A DNA stretch of 17,729 bases, taken from positions 1 to 17,729 of the forward strand of contig CAZFER010000099.1 of the NCBI GenBank assembly GCA_964517495.1, read 5' to 3'. Source of the DNA: CAZFER01 sp964517495 (GTDB taxonomy: Bacteria > Hinthialibacterota > Hinthialibacteria > Hinthialibacterales > Hinthialibacteraceae). The notes beneath the pieces were generated by a model. It was given only the letters and a program-made list of their open reading frames with translations, made no database searches and was not told the origin of the DNA. Shown here one piece after another: positions 1-9,616 of the stretch (position 1 is the first letter of the stretch; the number at the start of each line of letters is the position of its first letter). Position numbers and translations under genes: made by a program.

Positions 1-11
1 GTATCGTAATT

Positions 12-94
12 GGCCGTTTTGGCCTTCTGCTTTTTCATGATGATTCGATTTCAAGGAGAAAATAGTACACCTAAAGTGATATTTTAATCACTTT
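12..94. other. Short hairpins left of the OPT gene
   Basis: Two small inverted repeats are visible. GGCC-GTTTT-GGCC spans 12-24 and is followed by a T-rich stretch. AAAGTGAT at 73-80 and ATCACTTT at 87-94 form a perfect 8-bp stem with a 6-base loop, 84 bases beyond the stop of the minus-strand OPT gene. Either could end transcription (the second could serve the OPT transcript or a plus-strand gene outside the window), but the stems are short and neither has a clear U-run on the minus strand. No gene is seen in bases 1-177. Confidence 0.25.
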
Positions 95-177
95 TCATGT
101 GCTGGTATATTAAAAAATCAAGAATATTAAAGTATAAACAACCTCTTATAGATGCATATTGTCCTATTCGCTTATTT

Positions 178-2103
178 CTAAGCCTTCACAGATCGCCGCC
201 AAATCCAAAATAGAATAAACAATAAACCTAAAATTGATATGGCTTCGAATCCCTTATGTCCCAAATATTCTCCAAGGGCCAGTGATTTAATGTTTATATA
301 GGCAAGAAAACCAATCAATACACCGATTAACGATTCACCAGCAATCAGCCCTGATGCTATCAATGTACCTCTTTTTTGACGCATTTCCTTGTCGTTATTG
401 CGTTTTCTTGAAATAAATGCATGCAGCAACCCTCCGAAGAAAATGGGAGCAGACAATCCAAGAGGAAGATATATACCCACCGCGACCGGCATGACATGTA
501 AGCGGAATTCGGATTTAATCATTTCCAGCCATTTGTCGATAAACAGCAAAACAACACCAATGGCCACTCCCCAACCGACCATATCCCAAGGGAGATCACC
601 ATCCCCGAAAAATCCATTTACCAGCGCAGAAAATAACTTTGCCTGTGGAGCAGGTAATTCGCTTCCGCCAATGCCACCCGTACCGTTATTAATCGATCCT
701 TCATGCAAAACCACCAGTACGGGTGCGAGAATAAACGATGCGGCCAATACGCCGATAATCTGCATGATTTGCTGTTTTTTGGGTGTGGCGCCTACGATAT
801 ATCCAGTCTTAAGATCGTTACACACATCGCCAGAGGTACATGCCACACAACAGACTACACCGGCTACACCCAAGGTCGCCATCATTCCTTCGACGCCGCT
901 ATAGCCAAATAAGAAGATTAAAAGACCGGTGATTAAAACAGTGGTGATGGTCATTCCCGAAACCGGGCTATTTGAATTCCCTACCAATCCCACGATGTAG
1001 CTCGCCACGGCGGTGAAGAAAAACGCCATCACAATCATAATCACCGTAATCAGCGAGGTAATTCCTGCATGAGCATTTAATACCTTATAATACAATCCCG
1101 CAATTAAAGCGATACATAAAACAGACAATAAGAAAACCGTAATTCCCCCAAGGTTCTTTTCCGTATTGGCTATCAGGCCTTCCTGTTTAGGTAAACGCCG
1201 GGAAAGCCCTTTCACCGCTTCAACCAAGCCTTGCCTGACACGCCAGATCGATATGACACCTCCCACAACCATGGTGCCAACACCAATGTAGCGAATGTGA
1301 GTATCCCACAAGTGTTCTGCCGCTTTTACCGCGCTTTCAGCGCCGGGTTCAGCCAACATGAATGGCATAATGATTAACCAACCCAAGGCACCTCCCATAA
1401 ATATTTGGGCGGCAATAGGTAAACCGACAATCACCCCCACTGAAACAAGTGCTGGCGAGACATCGCTGCCAAAAAAGAAAACGCGTGATGAGACAAAGGT
1501 TGCATACTCCACACTTCCTTTGATTAATCCCAAGAAGGAAGAGACAAATTTGAAAATGGCGCCAAATGCCAATCCTTGAAAAACATATTTTGCTCCCGTT
1601 TCTGTTGTTGCTTCACCTGTGGCTTCGCCTTCACCGGCGCGTAAAACCTCGGCACATGCCACACCTTCAGGGAATTTCAACTCAGGATAATCAACAACAA
1701 ACACTTTGCGCATGGGGATCATGAACAAAATTCCGAGAAGACCACCGGCTAAAGCAATGATCGTGGTTGTCCAATAATCAAAAGTCTCCCATAAACCCAC
1801 TAAAATAAGGGCTGGCATGGTAAATATTATTCCCGCCGCCAAGGACTCACCCGCTGAAGCACCGGTTTGCACCATGTTGGACTCTAAAATAGACTCCCGT
1901 TTAAATATGCCATGCAAAATTCCCATCGCAATCACAGCCGCTGGAATGGAAGCCGACACCGTCATTCCTGCACGCAAACCAAGATAGACATTGGCTGCTC
2001 CCATAACGACTGACAAAATAACACCTAAAAAGAATGAGGTAAACGTAAATTCTCGCCTGGGTTTGACAATCGTATCACCATTACGTACAGTGGATTGATT
2101 CAT
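178..2103 (-). CDS. OPT-family oligopeptide transporter
   Basis: This is a polytopic inner-membrane transporter of the OPT superfamily, whose members import oligopeptides or metal chelates, usually with proton coupling. The protein is about 641 residues, normal for the bacterial branch, and almost entirely hydrophobic segments (roughly 14-16). Recognisable family signatures are NVYLGLRAGMT near the N-terminus, NMVQTGASAGES at residues 76-87, and a conserved SGDVCNDLKTG...ATPKKQQ loop at about residues 423-445. The reading frame opens at 2121, but an AAAGGTG ribosome site at 2118-2112 sits 8 bases before the ATG at 2103 (MNQSTV), so 2103 is preferred. The gene is divergent from the tricorn-type protease gene, which suggests import of peptides released outside the cytoplasm; that link is inference. 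Substrate cannot be told from sequence: peptides versus iron-siderophore type chelates are both possible. Confidence 0.93.
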   Translation of the reverse strand: MNQSTVRNGDTIVKPRREFTFTSFFLGVILSVVMGAANVYLGLRAGMTVSASIPAAVIAMGILHGIFKRESILESNMVQTGASAGESLAAGIIFTMPALILVGLWETFDYWTTTIIALAGGLLGILFMIPMRKVFVVDYPELKFPEGVACAEVLRAGEGEATGEATTETGAKYVFQGLAFGAIFKFVSSFLGLIKGSVEYATFVSSRVFFFGSDVSPALVSVGVIVGLPIAAQIFMGGALGWLIIMPFMLAEPGAESAVKAAEHLWDTHIRYIGVGTMVVGGVISIWRVRQGLVEAVKGLSRRLPKQEGLIANTEKNLGGITVFLLSVLCIALIAGLYYKVLNAHAGITSLITVIMIVMAFFFTAVASYIVGLVGNSNSPVSGMTITTVLITGLLIFLFGYSGVEGMMATLGVAGVVCCVACTSGDVCNDLKTGYIVGATPKKQQIMQIIGVLAASFILAPVLVVLHEGSINNGTGGIGGSELPAPQAKLFSALVNGFFGDGDLPWDMVGWGVAIGVVLLFIDKWLEMIKSEFRLHVMPVAVGIYLPLGLSAPIFFGGLLHAFISRKRNNDKEMRQKRGTLIASGLIAGESLIGVLIGFLAYINIKSLALGEYLGHKGFEAISILGLLFILFWIWRRSVKA

Positions 2104-2210
2104 AAAATATGCACCTTTCATTCGGAATTCTTGTAAGTCATTTAAAGCAGATCAATGCTTAACGTCATGAGAAAGTCATTGAGTTTCGTTTGTTTTATAT
2201 TAAAGGTGTA

Positions 2211-2220
2211 TTGTGCACAA
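2211..2220. promoter_or_regulatory. Palindrome in the OPT/protease divergent control region
   Basis: TTGTGCACAA is a perfect 10-bp palindrome in the 162-base gap between the two divergent genes, 45 bases before the protease start codon. It could be an operator. No convincing -35/-10 pair was found on either strand, so the promoters are not assigned. A 10-bp palindrome can arise by chance. Confidence 0.25.
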
Positions 2221-2265
2221 GGATGCCTGTGAGATCAATCTGAATAAACGATGGAGGCTTAAAAG

Positions 2266-5200
2266 ATGAAGAGGATTTCAATTAGCGTGCTTTTATTGTT
2301 CGGAATGCTATTGATAGGAAACTTGTCCATTATGGCAAGCACCGCTTCAGCAGAGAACGATGAGGCTGTTCGCCCGCATGCTGGCATGTTGCGCTATCCG
2401 GATGTGAGCCAAACCCATATTGTATTCATGTATGCCAATGATTTATGGCTCGTGCCCCGTGAAGGTGGAACCGCCACCCCCCTGGCTGCTCCTTCTGGAG
2501 AAGAATTGTTTCCCCGTTTCAGTCCGGATGGGAAAACCATCGCTTTTATCGGGAATTATAATGGTGACCGTGATGTCTATACCCTTTCCGTAAATGGTGG
2601 TATTCCCCAACGTGTAACACATCACCCCGCCAATGAAATTCTTTGCGAATGGACACCCCAGGATAAAATCCTATTCTTCACAAATGGATTTGCCGGGCTT
2701 TCACGTCAAACCCAACTATTCACTGTTTCCCCCGAGGGAGGCATGTACGATCAGTTACCGGTGCCTTATGGCGCCAATGGCGCTATCAACACCGATGGTG
2801 AGTGGCTGGCCTATACACTCCATAGCCGTGATTTTCGTAACTGGAAACGATATCGCGGCGGTATGGCCACCGATATATGGTTGTTTAATTTAAAGAATTT
2901 CTCATCCAAACGCATCACCACGTGGGATGGCACGGATACGTATCCCATGTGGTATGGCAACACGGTGTATTACCTTTCTGATGCCGGAACTAATCATCGG
3001 CTTAACATTTGGGCTTACGATACCGTTACTGAAGAATCGCGGCAAATCACCACATTCAAAGAGTATGATGTAAAATTCCCGGCTATTGGCCCGGGTTCAA
3101 ACGGTGAAGGTGAGATCGTATTCCAAAACGGATCAAACCTTTATTTACTTAACTTGAGCAAAGAAAAAGCCCACAGCATCATGATCTTTATCCCCGGCGC
3201 CCAGCCCCAATTGCGGGAAAAACGGGTAAACGTAACCAATAACATTTATGGGTGGGGAATCTCGCCGACTGCTAAACGGGCTGTGATCGAAACCCGTGGG
3301 GATATCTGGTCACTACCTGCAAAAGAAGGTTCGGTGATCAATCTCACCCGTACTGACGGTTTTGCGGAACGCTATCCCGCCTGGAGTCCTGATGGCCGTT
3401 GGATTGCGTATTTTTCTGATCAAAGTGGTGAATATGAACTCTATATTATGCAATCTGATGGGAAGAAAGATGCACGCCAATTAACATCAGGCAATAAATC
3501 GTGGCGTTTCAATCCCGTTTGGTCGCCTGATTCCGAGCATATTGCCTTCACGGATAAAGCGGGTTCCCTTTATATACATACCGTCGAATCTGGTGAATCC
3601 AAATTCATTGATGTGGATCCCTGGGCCAACCGTCCCCATATCAGCTGGGCACATGATTCATCCTGGATCGCGTACACAAAAAACAGTGAGAACCACCTAT
3701 CCTCGATCTGGCTATATAACCTTGAGAAAGCAGAATCTTACAAAGTAACCAGCGATATGTTTAACGATTCCTCACCGGTTTTTGACCGCAAAGGAGAATA
3801 CCTTTATTTCGCCAGCAACCGTTATTTTTCCGGCCCTATCTATGAGGACATCGGTACAACTTTTGTCTACACCGATACCGAACGCTTAATGGCAGTTCCT
3901 CTAAGGGATGATGTCAAAAATCCCTATGCCTATGAGAGTGATGAAGAAACCTGGGAAGAGGAAAAAGAAGAAGATAAGGAAAAGAAACAAGAGAAAGACG
4001 ATAAATCAGAAGATAAAGACAAAGAAAAATCCAAGAAAGTCAAAGAAGAAAAAGCCGACAGCAACGACGAAGCAAAGAAAGAGGAATCAGACGATGAAGA
4101 GGAAGCTGATAAGGAGAAAGAGAAAGAATCCCTGCAAATTGATATTGAAGGATTTGAAAAGCGTATCTTCCAATTACCTCTTTCGAATGGTGGTTTTTAT
4201 AATCTCTCTGTCAGTCATGATAATAAATTGATTTATGTGCGTCGGCCTTCGAAACATGAAGGTGGTCAGACCGATATTAAAATCTTCGATATGAATGATG
4301 ACAAGAAAGAAGAAAAAACTGTCCTTTCCGGCGCAGGCAGCTATGATATATCGGCCGATGGCAAAAACTTACTGGTGCGCAAAGGAGGAACCTTTGCCAT
4401 CATCAAAGCCGCTCCTGGTCAGAATATGTCTGACACCATTTCCCTCTCTGGTATGGTGGCCTCCATCGAGCCTCGCAAAGAATGGCATCAGATTTTTACC
4501 GATGTCTGGCGCATACAGCGTGACTTTTTCTATGATCCCAACATGCATGGTGTGGATTGGAAAGCCATATATGACCACTATGAAGAAATGTTGAATGATT
4601 GCGCGTCCCGCGAGGATGTTGGATTTGTCATTTCTGAGATGATCGCCGAACTCAACGTTGGCCATACCTATTACGGTGGCGGGGATACCGAAGGTCAACC
4701 GAGTACGTCTGTGGGAATGCTTGGTGTTGATTTTGAATTGGAAAATGGTGCCTATCGCATCTCCAAAATATACCAGGGTGCCCCATGGGATACGGATGCC
4801 CGCAGCCCTTTGAACCGTATTAAAAAAGAGGAGTTGGAAGAAGGCGATTACATACTGGCTGTCAATCGTGTTCCCCTGGATACCAATCAGGATCCCTGGT
4901 CGGCCTTCATTGGTAAAGCAGGCCAAACTGTCACGCTTACAGTCAGCGATAAACCTAAACTCGATGATGAAGCACGGGATGTCGTGGTTCAGCTAAGTGG
5001 AGGGGAAGGCAACCTGCGTTACCGTGCCTGGATTGAAAGCAACCGCGCGTATGTAGATAAGAAAACCAATGGGAAAGTGGGTTATATTTTTGTTCCCAAC
5101 ACCAGCATCGGTGGACAAAACGATCTGTTCCGTCAATTTTATGGCCAGGTGGATAAAGAAGCCCTTATCATCGATGAGCGCTGGAACGCCGGCGGGCAAA

Positions 5201-5700
5201 TCCCCACACGCTTTATTGAGTTGCTCAACCGGCCCATCGTTAATTATTGGGCGCGCCGCGATGGCAAGGACTGGCCCTGGCCGCCCGATGCTCATCAAGG
5301 TCCAAAATGCATGTTGATCAATTCAATGGCGGGTTCCGGTGGTGACGCATTCCCCGCCTATTTCCGCCAAGCCGGACTGGGCAAGTTGATCGGTACTCGC
5401 ACGTGGGGTGGTCTGGTTGGAATCACAGGCTCTCCCCGCTTGATCGATGGTGCATACACTACCGCCCCATCATTCGCCTATTATGAAACCGATGGAACCT
5501 GGGGAATCGAAGGCCACGGCGTTGATCCGGATATTGAAGTAATCGACGATCCCTCTCTCATGGTTAATGGAGGTGATCCCCAACTCGACGCCGCCATTGA
5601 TTTAATGCTGCAGGAAATAAAGAGTAATCCCTACTCCCCACCTGCCCGGCCAGAATACCCCGACCGCAGCGGAATGGGAATTACAGAGGAGGATAAATAA
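2266..5700 (+). CDS. Secreted tricorn-type S41 serine peptidase
   Basis: This is a tricorn protease homologue of 1144 residues that cleaves peptides with a Ser/His/Glu-based site. A signal peptide (MKRISIS... to ASA at 27-29) suggests export, probably to the periplasm. Order of domains: beta-propeller repeats of TolB/WD-like type (SPDGKTIAFIG, SPDGRWIAYFSD) from about 35 to 555; a K/E/D-rich linker at about 559-621; more propeller strands; a helical core; a PDZ-like segment; and the C-terminal S41 catalytic domain. His800 (NVGHTYYGG), Ser1024-Gly-Gly-Asp1027 (GSGGDAFP) and Glu1082 (IEGHGVDPD) match the catalytic residues of archaeal tricorn, and the 58-residue Ser-to-Glu spacing is the same as Ser965-Glu1023 there. 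The Ser preceding the tricorn His is Gly here. A GGAGG site at 2253-2257 lies 8 bases before the ATG. It is the first gene of an operon with the next one. Confidence 0.93.
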   Translation: MKRISISVLLLFGMLLIGNLSIMASTASAENDEAVRPHAGMLRYPDVSQTHIVFMYANDLWLVPREGGTATPLAAPSGEELFPRFSPDGKTIAFIGNYNGDRDVYTLSVNGGIPQRVTHHPANEILCEWTPQDKILFFTNGFAGLSRQTQLFTVSPEGGMYDQLPVPYGANGAINTDGEWLAYTLHSRDFRNWKRYRGGMATDIWLFNLKNFSSKRITTWDGTDTYPMWYGNTVYYLSDAGTNHRLNIWAYDTVTEESRQITTFKEYDVKFPAIGPGSNGEGEIVFQNGSNLYLLNLSKEKAHSIMIFIPGAQPQLREKRVNVTNNIYGWGISPTAKRAVIETRGDIWSLPAKEGSVINLTRTDGFAERYPAWSPDGRWIAYFSDQSGEYELYIMQSDGKKDARQLTSGNKSWRFNPVWSPDSEHIAFTDKAGSLYIHTVESGESKFIDVDPWANRPHISWAHDSSWIAYTKNSENHLSSIWLYNLEKAESYKVTSDMFNDSSPVFDRKGEYLYFASNRYFSGPIYEDIGTTFVYTDTERLMAVPLRDDVKNPYAYESDEETWEEEKEEDKEKKQEKDDKSEDKDKEKSKKVKEEKADSNDEAKKEESDDEEEADKEKEKESLQIDIEGFEKRIFQLPLSNGGFYNLSVSHDNKLIYVRRPSKHEGGQTDIKIFDMNDDKKEEKTVLSGAGSYDISADGKNLLVRKGGTFAIIKAAPGQNMSDTISLSGMVASIEPRKEWHQIFTDVWRIQRDFFYDPNMHGVDWKAIYDHYEEMLNDCASREDVGFVISEMIAELNVGHTYYGGGDTEGQPSTSVGMLGVDFELENGAYRISKIYQGAPWDTDARSPLNRIKKEELEEGDYILAVNRVPLDTNQDPWSAFIGKAGQTVTLTVSDKPKLDDEARDVVVQLSGGEGNLRYRAWIESNRAYVDKKTNGKVGYIFVPNTSIGGQNDLFRQFYGQVDKEALIIDERWNAGGQIPTRFIELLNRPIVNYWARRDGKDWPWPPDAHQGPKCMLINSMAGSGGDAFPAYFRQAGLGKLIGTRTWGGLVGITGSPRLIDGAYTTAPSFAYYETDGTWGIEGHGVDPDIEVIDDPSLMVNGGDPQLDAAIDLMLQEIKSNPYSPPARPEYPDRSGMGITEEDK

Positions 5701-5710
5701 AAGGTGATAT

Positions 5711-8700
5711 ATGTTTTTAATCAGTTTGTTAAAGCGAATATCCTGCATAGGACTAATTGTATTTATATCGAATTCACAAGGGTTTTGCCAGCCAAGTTTG
5801 GATTCATCCAGCGGCATCCCAATTCATTTTGAAATTGAAGAAGCGGGTTACGTTACGCTTGTAATTGAAAACCAAGAGGGAAAGCGTATTCGTAATTTGA
5901 TCCAGGATACCTGGTTTGAAGGGGGAACTCATACCCTCTATTGGGATGGCTATGATCAAGGTGAACACTGGGTTCATCCCCCCATAGAGGGGGGCAGCAA
6001 CAAAAAAGCCCAGCTCTACAATATTTACCGGCAACGGGTGGAACCGGGCACATACTATATCCGTGGATTGAAACACGATGATATTGAATTGAGATACAAA
6101 ATGGCGGTACAAAGCCCCGGTTCACCCCCTTGGCATACCGCTGACCATAGCGGCGCATGGCTTGCTGATCATACCCCTCCACTCGATGCCCTCTTCTTGC
6201 CGGAAGGCTCACCCTATGCTGATGAACCTCAAATCCTTTTCTGTGCATCAACCGGTGAATGCGGGCATTCGTTGATGTGGCTCAATGAACAAGGGAAGAA
6301 AGTATATGGGAAAAAAATGGGATGGGACGGCGGTTATGCCTTGACACAAGACCAGGGCGAAGACCGAAATCCCACTGTGCATGCTTATTCATTGGCTCTG
6401 CGAAAAGGAGTATTACACCTATTCGCGTTATTAAACGATGGAACCCATGTGTTAGTTTATAGCCGTGAACTTGAAGGAGCCTACGACCGCCACACAGGCC
6501 TTTCATTAGCGGTTTTTAATCAAACCGCTATCATTTCATTAACACGTGACAATAAACTGCTTTTCGTTGATTTACAAAACAAGAATGAACTGGGAACGGT
6601 AAAACTTGATACTCCCAGAGGCCTGTATTATGAGCCAAATCAAAAACGTTTATATATTGCATCAAACAATCAAGTCATTCATAGCCAGGTTGATTGGAAT
6701 AACGCTAAACTCACAAAGAAGACTGAATTCATAGAAAATCACCTGGTCGAAGCCAATCAACTGGAAAAGGATAAACAAGGCCATTGGTATATTTCCGATT
6801 GGGGCAATCATCACCAGTTAAAAGTGTTTGACAACGGAGGCAAATTCCTGCAAGCCATTGGCAAACCGGGTGGAAAGCAATTTGGACTTTATGACAAAGA
6901 GCGCATGCATTTCCCCAATGGAATCGCCGTGGATAGCAAAGGCCAATTATGGGTGGCGGAATGCGACTATGCCCCCAAACGCATCAGTGTGTGGAACACC
7001 CGCGATGGGAGATTTATCAAAGCGTATTATGGTCCACCACGTTATGGTGGAGGTGGGCATATTGATCCCAAAGAACCCACCCGCTTTTTCTACCCCAGCA
7101 ATTTGCAAGGGATTGAATTTGCCTTGGATTGGGAGACAGGTACATCAAAACCCAAGTCCATTTACGCTTTAGAGGGAAAAACCATCACCCGTGTTCCCTC
7201 TACACCTGTCTATGCCAATAATCGCATGTATCTGATCAACACCTATAACGGCCCTCACCGCTTTAAAACCTCTGATGGTGCCGTTTTCATTTATGAAAAT
7301 GGCATTGCACATTGTGTGGCCCGTGTGGGAGGAACAGGCCGAAAAGCGCTTGGCCCGATGATCGACCGCTATACCAAAGAAGATCCTGAATTAGCCAAAA
7401 AGGTAAAAGAAGTTTTTCGCGGTCATGAGAAAGCCCAATTTTGCATTTGGAGCGACCTCAATCGCGATAAAACTCCTCAAGCCAACGAAATCCAGGGAAC
7501 CAACCTTGGTGAGGAACCCGTCAAACGATTTCATGGGAATGTGGCCATTGGCACAGACCTTTCGATCTATACCACGGCAGGTGTCTATATTCCCCCACCA
7601 GGTTTTACAGATAATGGGGTGCCGGTTTGGGATTTGGGGAATGTCGATTTTTTTACGGATAAAACCGATAACCTCTCAGATATTATCCACACCAATGACG
7701 ACTATTTCATTTATATGAGTGGACACTATGGCGGTCCACTTCAAGCCTTTAAAAATGGAAAACGCATGTGGCTTTATCATGCCCAAAAAGGCCGTAATGC
7801 TCCCGCTCCACGTTTCCCGGGTGATTTAACCAATATTACCCGCGTGCTGGGTCCATCGTTTCAACCCGGTGGAGAAGCAGGTGAAACCTGGGCAGTTGCA
7901 ACCAACGAAGGCTCCATTCATCTGTTGACCAGCGACGGCTTGTATATCTCCGATGCTGGCGGTGATATTCGGACTCATCCCCTTCTACGTCTGCCGAAGG
8001 CGGAACACGATATGATTATTGACGACTATAGTTTTGATGATGAACACTTTTGGCCCAGTGTTCGGCAAATGGACGATGGAACGGTTTACCTCGTTGCTGG
8101 GAAGGAATTTTCCGGCATTTTCGAGATATTACATTTAGACACCATACAGCGGATTCCAGGAAACGAAATTAACGTAACAGAAGATATGTTAGAAGGTTTG
8201 CCAAAAGAACGGTTGGATTCTCCCTTTGATAAAAAAGAGAAAACCATGATTGTCCACAAACTAAAAGATGCCCCTACCGTTGATGGCCGTGTCAATGAAT
8301 GGCCAATAAATTCATGGCACACCATCGATGAACGGCGATCCATCGATGGAGCATTGGCCTGGCATGGTAATACCCTCTACGCAGCCTGGAAAACGGGACG
8401 TGAGGATTTGCTCGACAACAACGCCTCGGATGGCTGGGCTTATGCATTCGCTACTGGTGGGGGATTGGATTTGATGCTTCGCAGCAATCCCAATGCAGAA
8501 CCTCAGGGGAAGAAGGGCCATAAGGAACGGTTCGCTCCCCCCGCAGAAGGTGATTTGCGTGTGTTTATAACACGATTGGGTAACCCGACGGATGGCAATA
8601 TTCTCGCTGTACGCTATGTCCAAAATGGTAAGAACTTTGAGGGAAATTCGATCTTAATTGATTCACCCGTTGGTGAAGTTCATTTCGATTCCGTTTCCCA

Positions 8701-8947
8701 AGTGAGTGAAAACATTCAATTGGCTCAAACGAAGGGCATATACGAAGCGGCTATTCCCTTTAATGTCATTGGATTAAAAAATGTCAACTCCATGCCAACC
8801 TGCGGTGATATAGGTTTGTTGATTGGTGATCCCAGCGGTACACGCTTGCGTCTTTATTGGAGCAATAAAAAAACGGGGATTGTCAGCGATTTACCCAGCG
8901 AAGCTGTATTACAACCCGAAGAATGGGGTACGTTTGACTTTGAATAA
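5711..8947 (+). CDS. Secreted FlgD-Ig/NHL propeller protein with CBM9-like C-terminus
   Basis: This is a large exported protein (1078 residues) of no named function. After a signal peptide (hydrophobic to about residue 26; no lipobox), residues about 36-120 look like a FlgD-type Ig-like domain (VTLVIENQEGKRIRNLI, then GGTHTLYWDG, then EPGTYYIRGL). A beta-propeller follows, with NHL-like repeats clearest at about 345-440 (FPNGIAVDSKGQLWVAECD). The last about 235 residues, from DAPTVDGRVNEW, resemble the CBM9-like/DOMON carbohydrate-binding fold that often ends secreted proteins in polymer-degrading bacteria. No catalytic signature was seen. It starts 10 bases after the protease gene with its own AAGGTG site at 5701-5706, so the two are almost surely co-transcribed. 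It may bind a sugar or surface ligand, or be an enzyme of unrecognised type; the domain calls are from memory of the families. Confidence 0.8.
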   Translation: MFLISLLKRISCIGLIVFISNSQGFCQPSLDSSSGIPIHFEIEEAGYVTLVIENQEGKRIRNLIQDTWFEGGTHTLYWDGYDQGEHWVHPPIEGGSNKKAQLYNIYRQRVEPGTYYIRGLKHDDIELRYKMAVQSPGSPPWHTADHSGAWLADHTPPLDALFLPEGSPYADEPQILFCASTGECGHSLMWLNEQGKKVYGKKMGWDGGYALTQDQGEDRNPTVHAYSLALRKGVLHLFALLNDGTHVLVYSRELEGAYDRHTGLSLAVFNQTAIISLTRDNKLLFVDLQNKNELGTVKLDTPRGLYYEPNQKRLYIASNNQVIHSQVDWNNAKLTKKTEFIENHLVEANQLEKDKQGHWYISDWGNHHQLKVFDNGGKFLQAIGKPGGKQFGLYDKERMHFPNGIAVDSKGQLWVAECDYAPKRISVWNTRDGRFIKAYYGPPRYGGGGHIDPKEPTRFFYPSNLQGIEFALDWETGTSKPKSIYALEGKTITRVPSTPVYANNRMYLINTYNGPHRFKTSDGAVFIYENGIAHCVARVGGTGRKALGPMIDRYTKEDPELAKKVKEVFRGHEKAQFCIWSDLNRDKTPQANEIQGTNLGEEPVKRFHGNVAIGTDLSIYTTAGVYIPPPGFTDNGVPVWDLGNVDFFTDKTDNLSDIIHTNDDYFIYMSGHYGGPLQAFKNGKRMWLYHAQKGRNAPAPRFPGDLTNITRVLGPSFQPGGEAGETWAVATNEGSIHLLTSDGLYISDAGGDIRTHPLLRLPKAEHDMIIDDYSFDDEHFWPSVRQMDDGTVYLVAGKEFSGIFEILHLDTIQRIPGNEINVTEDMLEGLPKERLDSPFDKKEKTMIVHKLKDAPTVDGRVNEWPINSWHTIDERRSIDGALAWHGNTLYAAWKTGREDLLDNNASDGWAYAFATGGGLDLMLRSNPNAEPQGKKGHKERFAPPAEGDLRVFITRLGNPTDGNILAVRYVQNGKNFEGNSILIDSPVGEVHFDSVSQVSENIQLAQTKGIYEAAIPFNVIGLKNVNSMPTCGDIGLLIGDPSGTRLRLYWSNKKTGIVSDLPSEAVLQPEEWGTFDFE

Positions 8948-9051
8948 GGAAATGAATCTCTATATGCCGCCGGATGAGTTGAAAGCGTATCATTTTTTCC
9001 CCTTGCGGCATCCACGACTGGGGTATCCGCTTGGGGAGTGATCGTATACTC

Positions 9052-9081
9052 ATGATTGGAATTATTCATTATTCCGATCAT
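9052..9081. repeat. Hairpin at convergent gene junction
   Basis: ATGATTGGAAT (9052-9062) and ATTCCGATCAT (9071-9081) pair over 11 bp with one G-T wobble around the loop TATTCATT. Flanking GTGATC (9038-9043) and GATCAC (9088-9093) can extend the arms. It lies between the plus-strand NHL-protein gene and the minus-strand toxin gene. It may stop transcription from the left operon, but there is no T-run after either arm, so it is not a standard intrinsic terminator. Confidence 0.4.
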
Positions 9082-9129
9082 TCTAGAGATCACAGCATGC
9101 AACAAAGGCGAGGAAATCTAAATAATAGT

Positions 9130-9158
9130 TGGGAAGAAAATAGAATATCCTATTCTAT
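9130..9158 (-). terminator. Probable terminator of the toxin-antitoxin operon
   Basis: On the minus strand ATAGAAT-AGGAT-ATTCTAT forms a perfect 7-bp stem (9158-9152 with 9146-9140) followed directly by TTTTCTT. The stem overlaps the TAG stop codon of the toxin gene. The stem is AT-rich and so weak, but stem, loop, U-run and position all fit an intrinsic terminator. Confidence 0.5.
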
Positions 9159-9616
9159 CTCAACTCATTTTGAATGTCTTCGATTTGCTTAAATAATATA
9201 ATTTCTTCTCTATCGCAAATTTTATTGAAATCTGAATCATATGTTGCCAAAAAACGTATATTGTGGTATTTACAACACGCAAGAATCAGTGCATCATTCG
9301 GTAGCATATTATATAATTCCATATAATTAAAACTCATTTCCAAAATACTGGTATTCATTTCGAGTACTTTGAAATTCCGAATAAAATCCATAGGTTTATG
9401 TTTATTGAGTATCAAAGAGATACTCGACGATTTTTTTAGTGATATTGGAGGTTTATGAGCAATCAAGCCAAGAAAGTGAAACAAAAACTCACTATAAACA
9501 ATATGGTTTATATAAGATGCACAATGATTATTATGCTCGATAATAAAATCCAATAAGTCCGGATTGTTTCCCTTTAAATATTCAACCAGAATAGATGTAT
9601 CTAGGAAGACATTCAC
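9155..9616 (-). CDS. PIN-domain toxin (VapC-like)
   Basis: This is a PIN-domain ribonuclease of about 153 residues, the toxin of a type II toxin-antitoxin pair. PIN toxins cut RNA using a cluster of acidic residues that bind metal; here Asp6 (FLDTSILVEYL), Glu43 (YSEF), Asp108 (LPNDALILAC) and Asp127/Asp129 (ATYDSDF) fit that pattern. The frame is open to a TTG at 9628, but the GTG at 9616 overlaps the antitoxin stop as GTGA and gives the typical N-terminus MNVFLDTSILVEYL, so 9616 is chosen; translation is probably coupled to the antitoxin. The C-terminal half is lysine- and asparagine-rich with lower GC than the flanking large genes, which fits horizontal acquisition. The RNA target is unknown. 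Confidence 0.85.
   Translation of the reverse strand: MNVFLDTSILVEYLKGNNPDLLDFIIEHNNHCASYINHIVYSEFLFHFLGLIAHKPPISLKKSSSISLILNKHKPMDFIRNFKVLEMNTSILEMSFNYMELYNMLPNDALILACCKYHNIRFLATYDSDFNKICDREEIILFKQIEDIQNELR

Noticed and set aside
3940..4130. Charged linker of the tricorn-type protease as a novel domain
   Set aside because: A K/E-rich insertion at this point is, to my knowledge, common in bacterial members of the family; it looks like a flexible linker rather than a new module.
3908..4231. Lysine-rich plus-strand frame inside the protease gene
   Set aside because: It is the shifted reading of the K/E/D-rich linker of the tricorn-type protein; low-complexity coding sequence gives long open shadow frames.
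8952..9041. 29-codon ORF (MNLYMPPDELKAYHFF...) after the NHL-protein gene
   Set aside because: Too short and without known similarity. An AGGA lies only 1 base from the ATG, and ATGCCGC/GCGGCAT inside it forms a long-range inverted repeat, so it may be 3' untranslated sequence.
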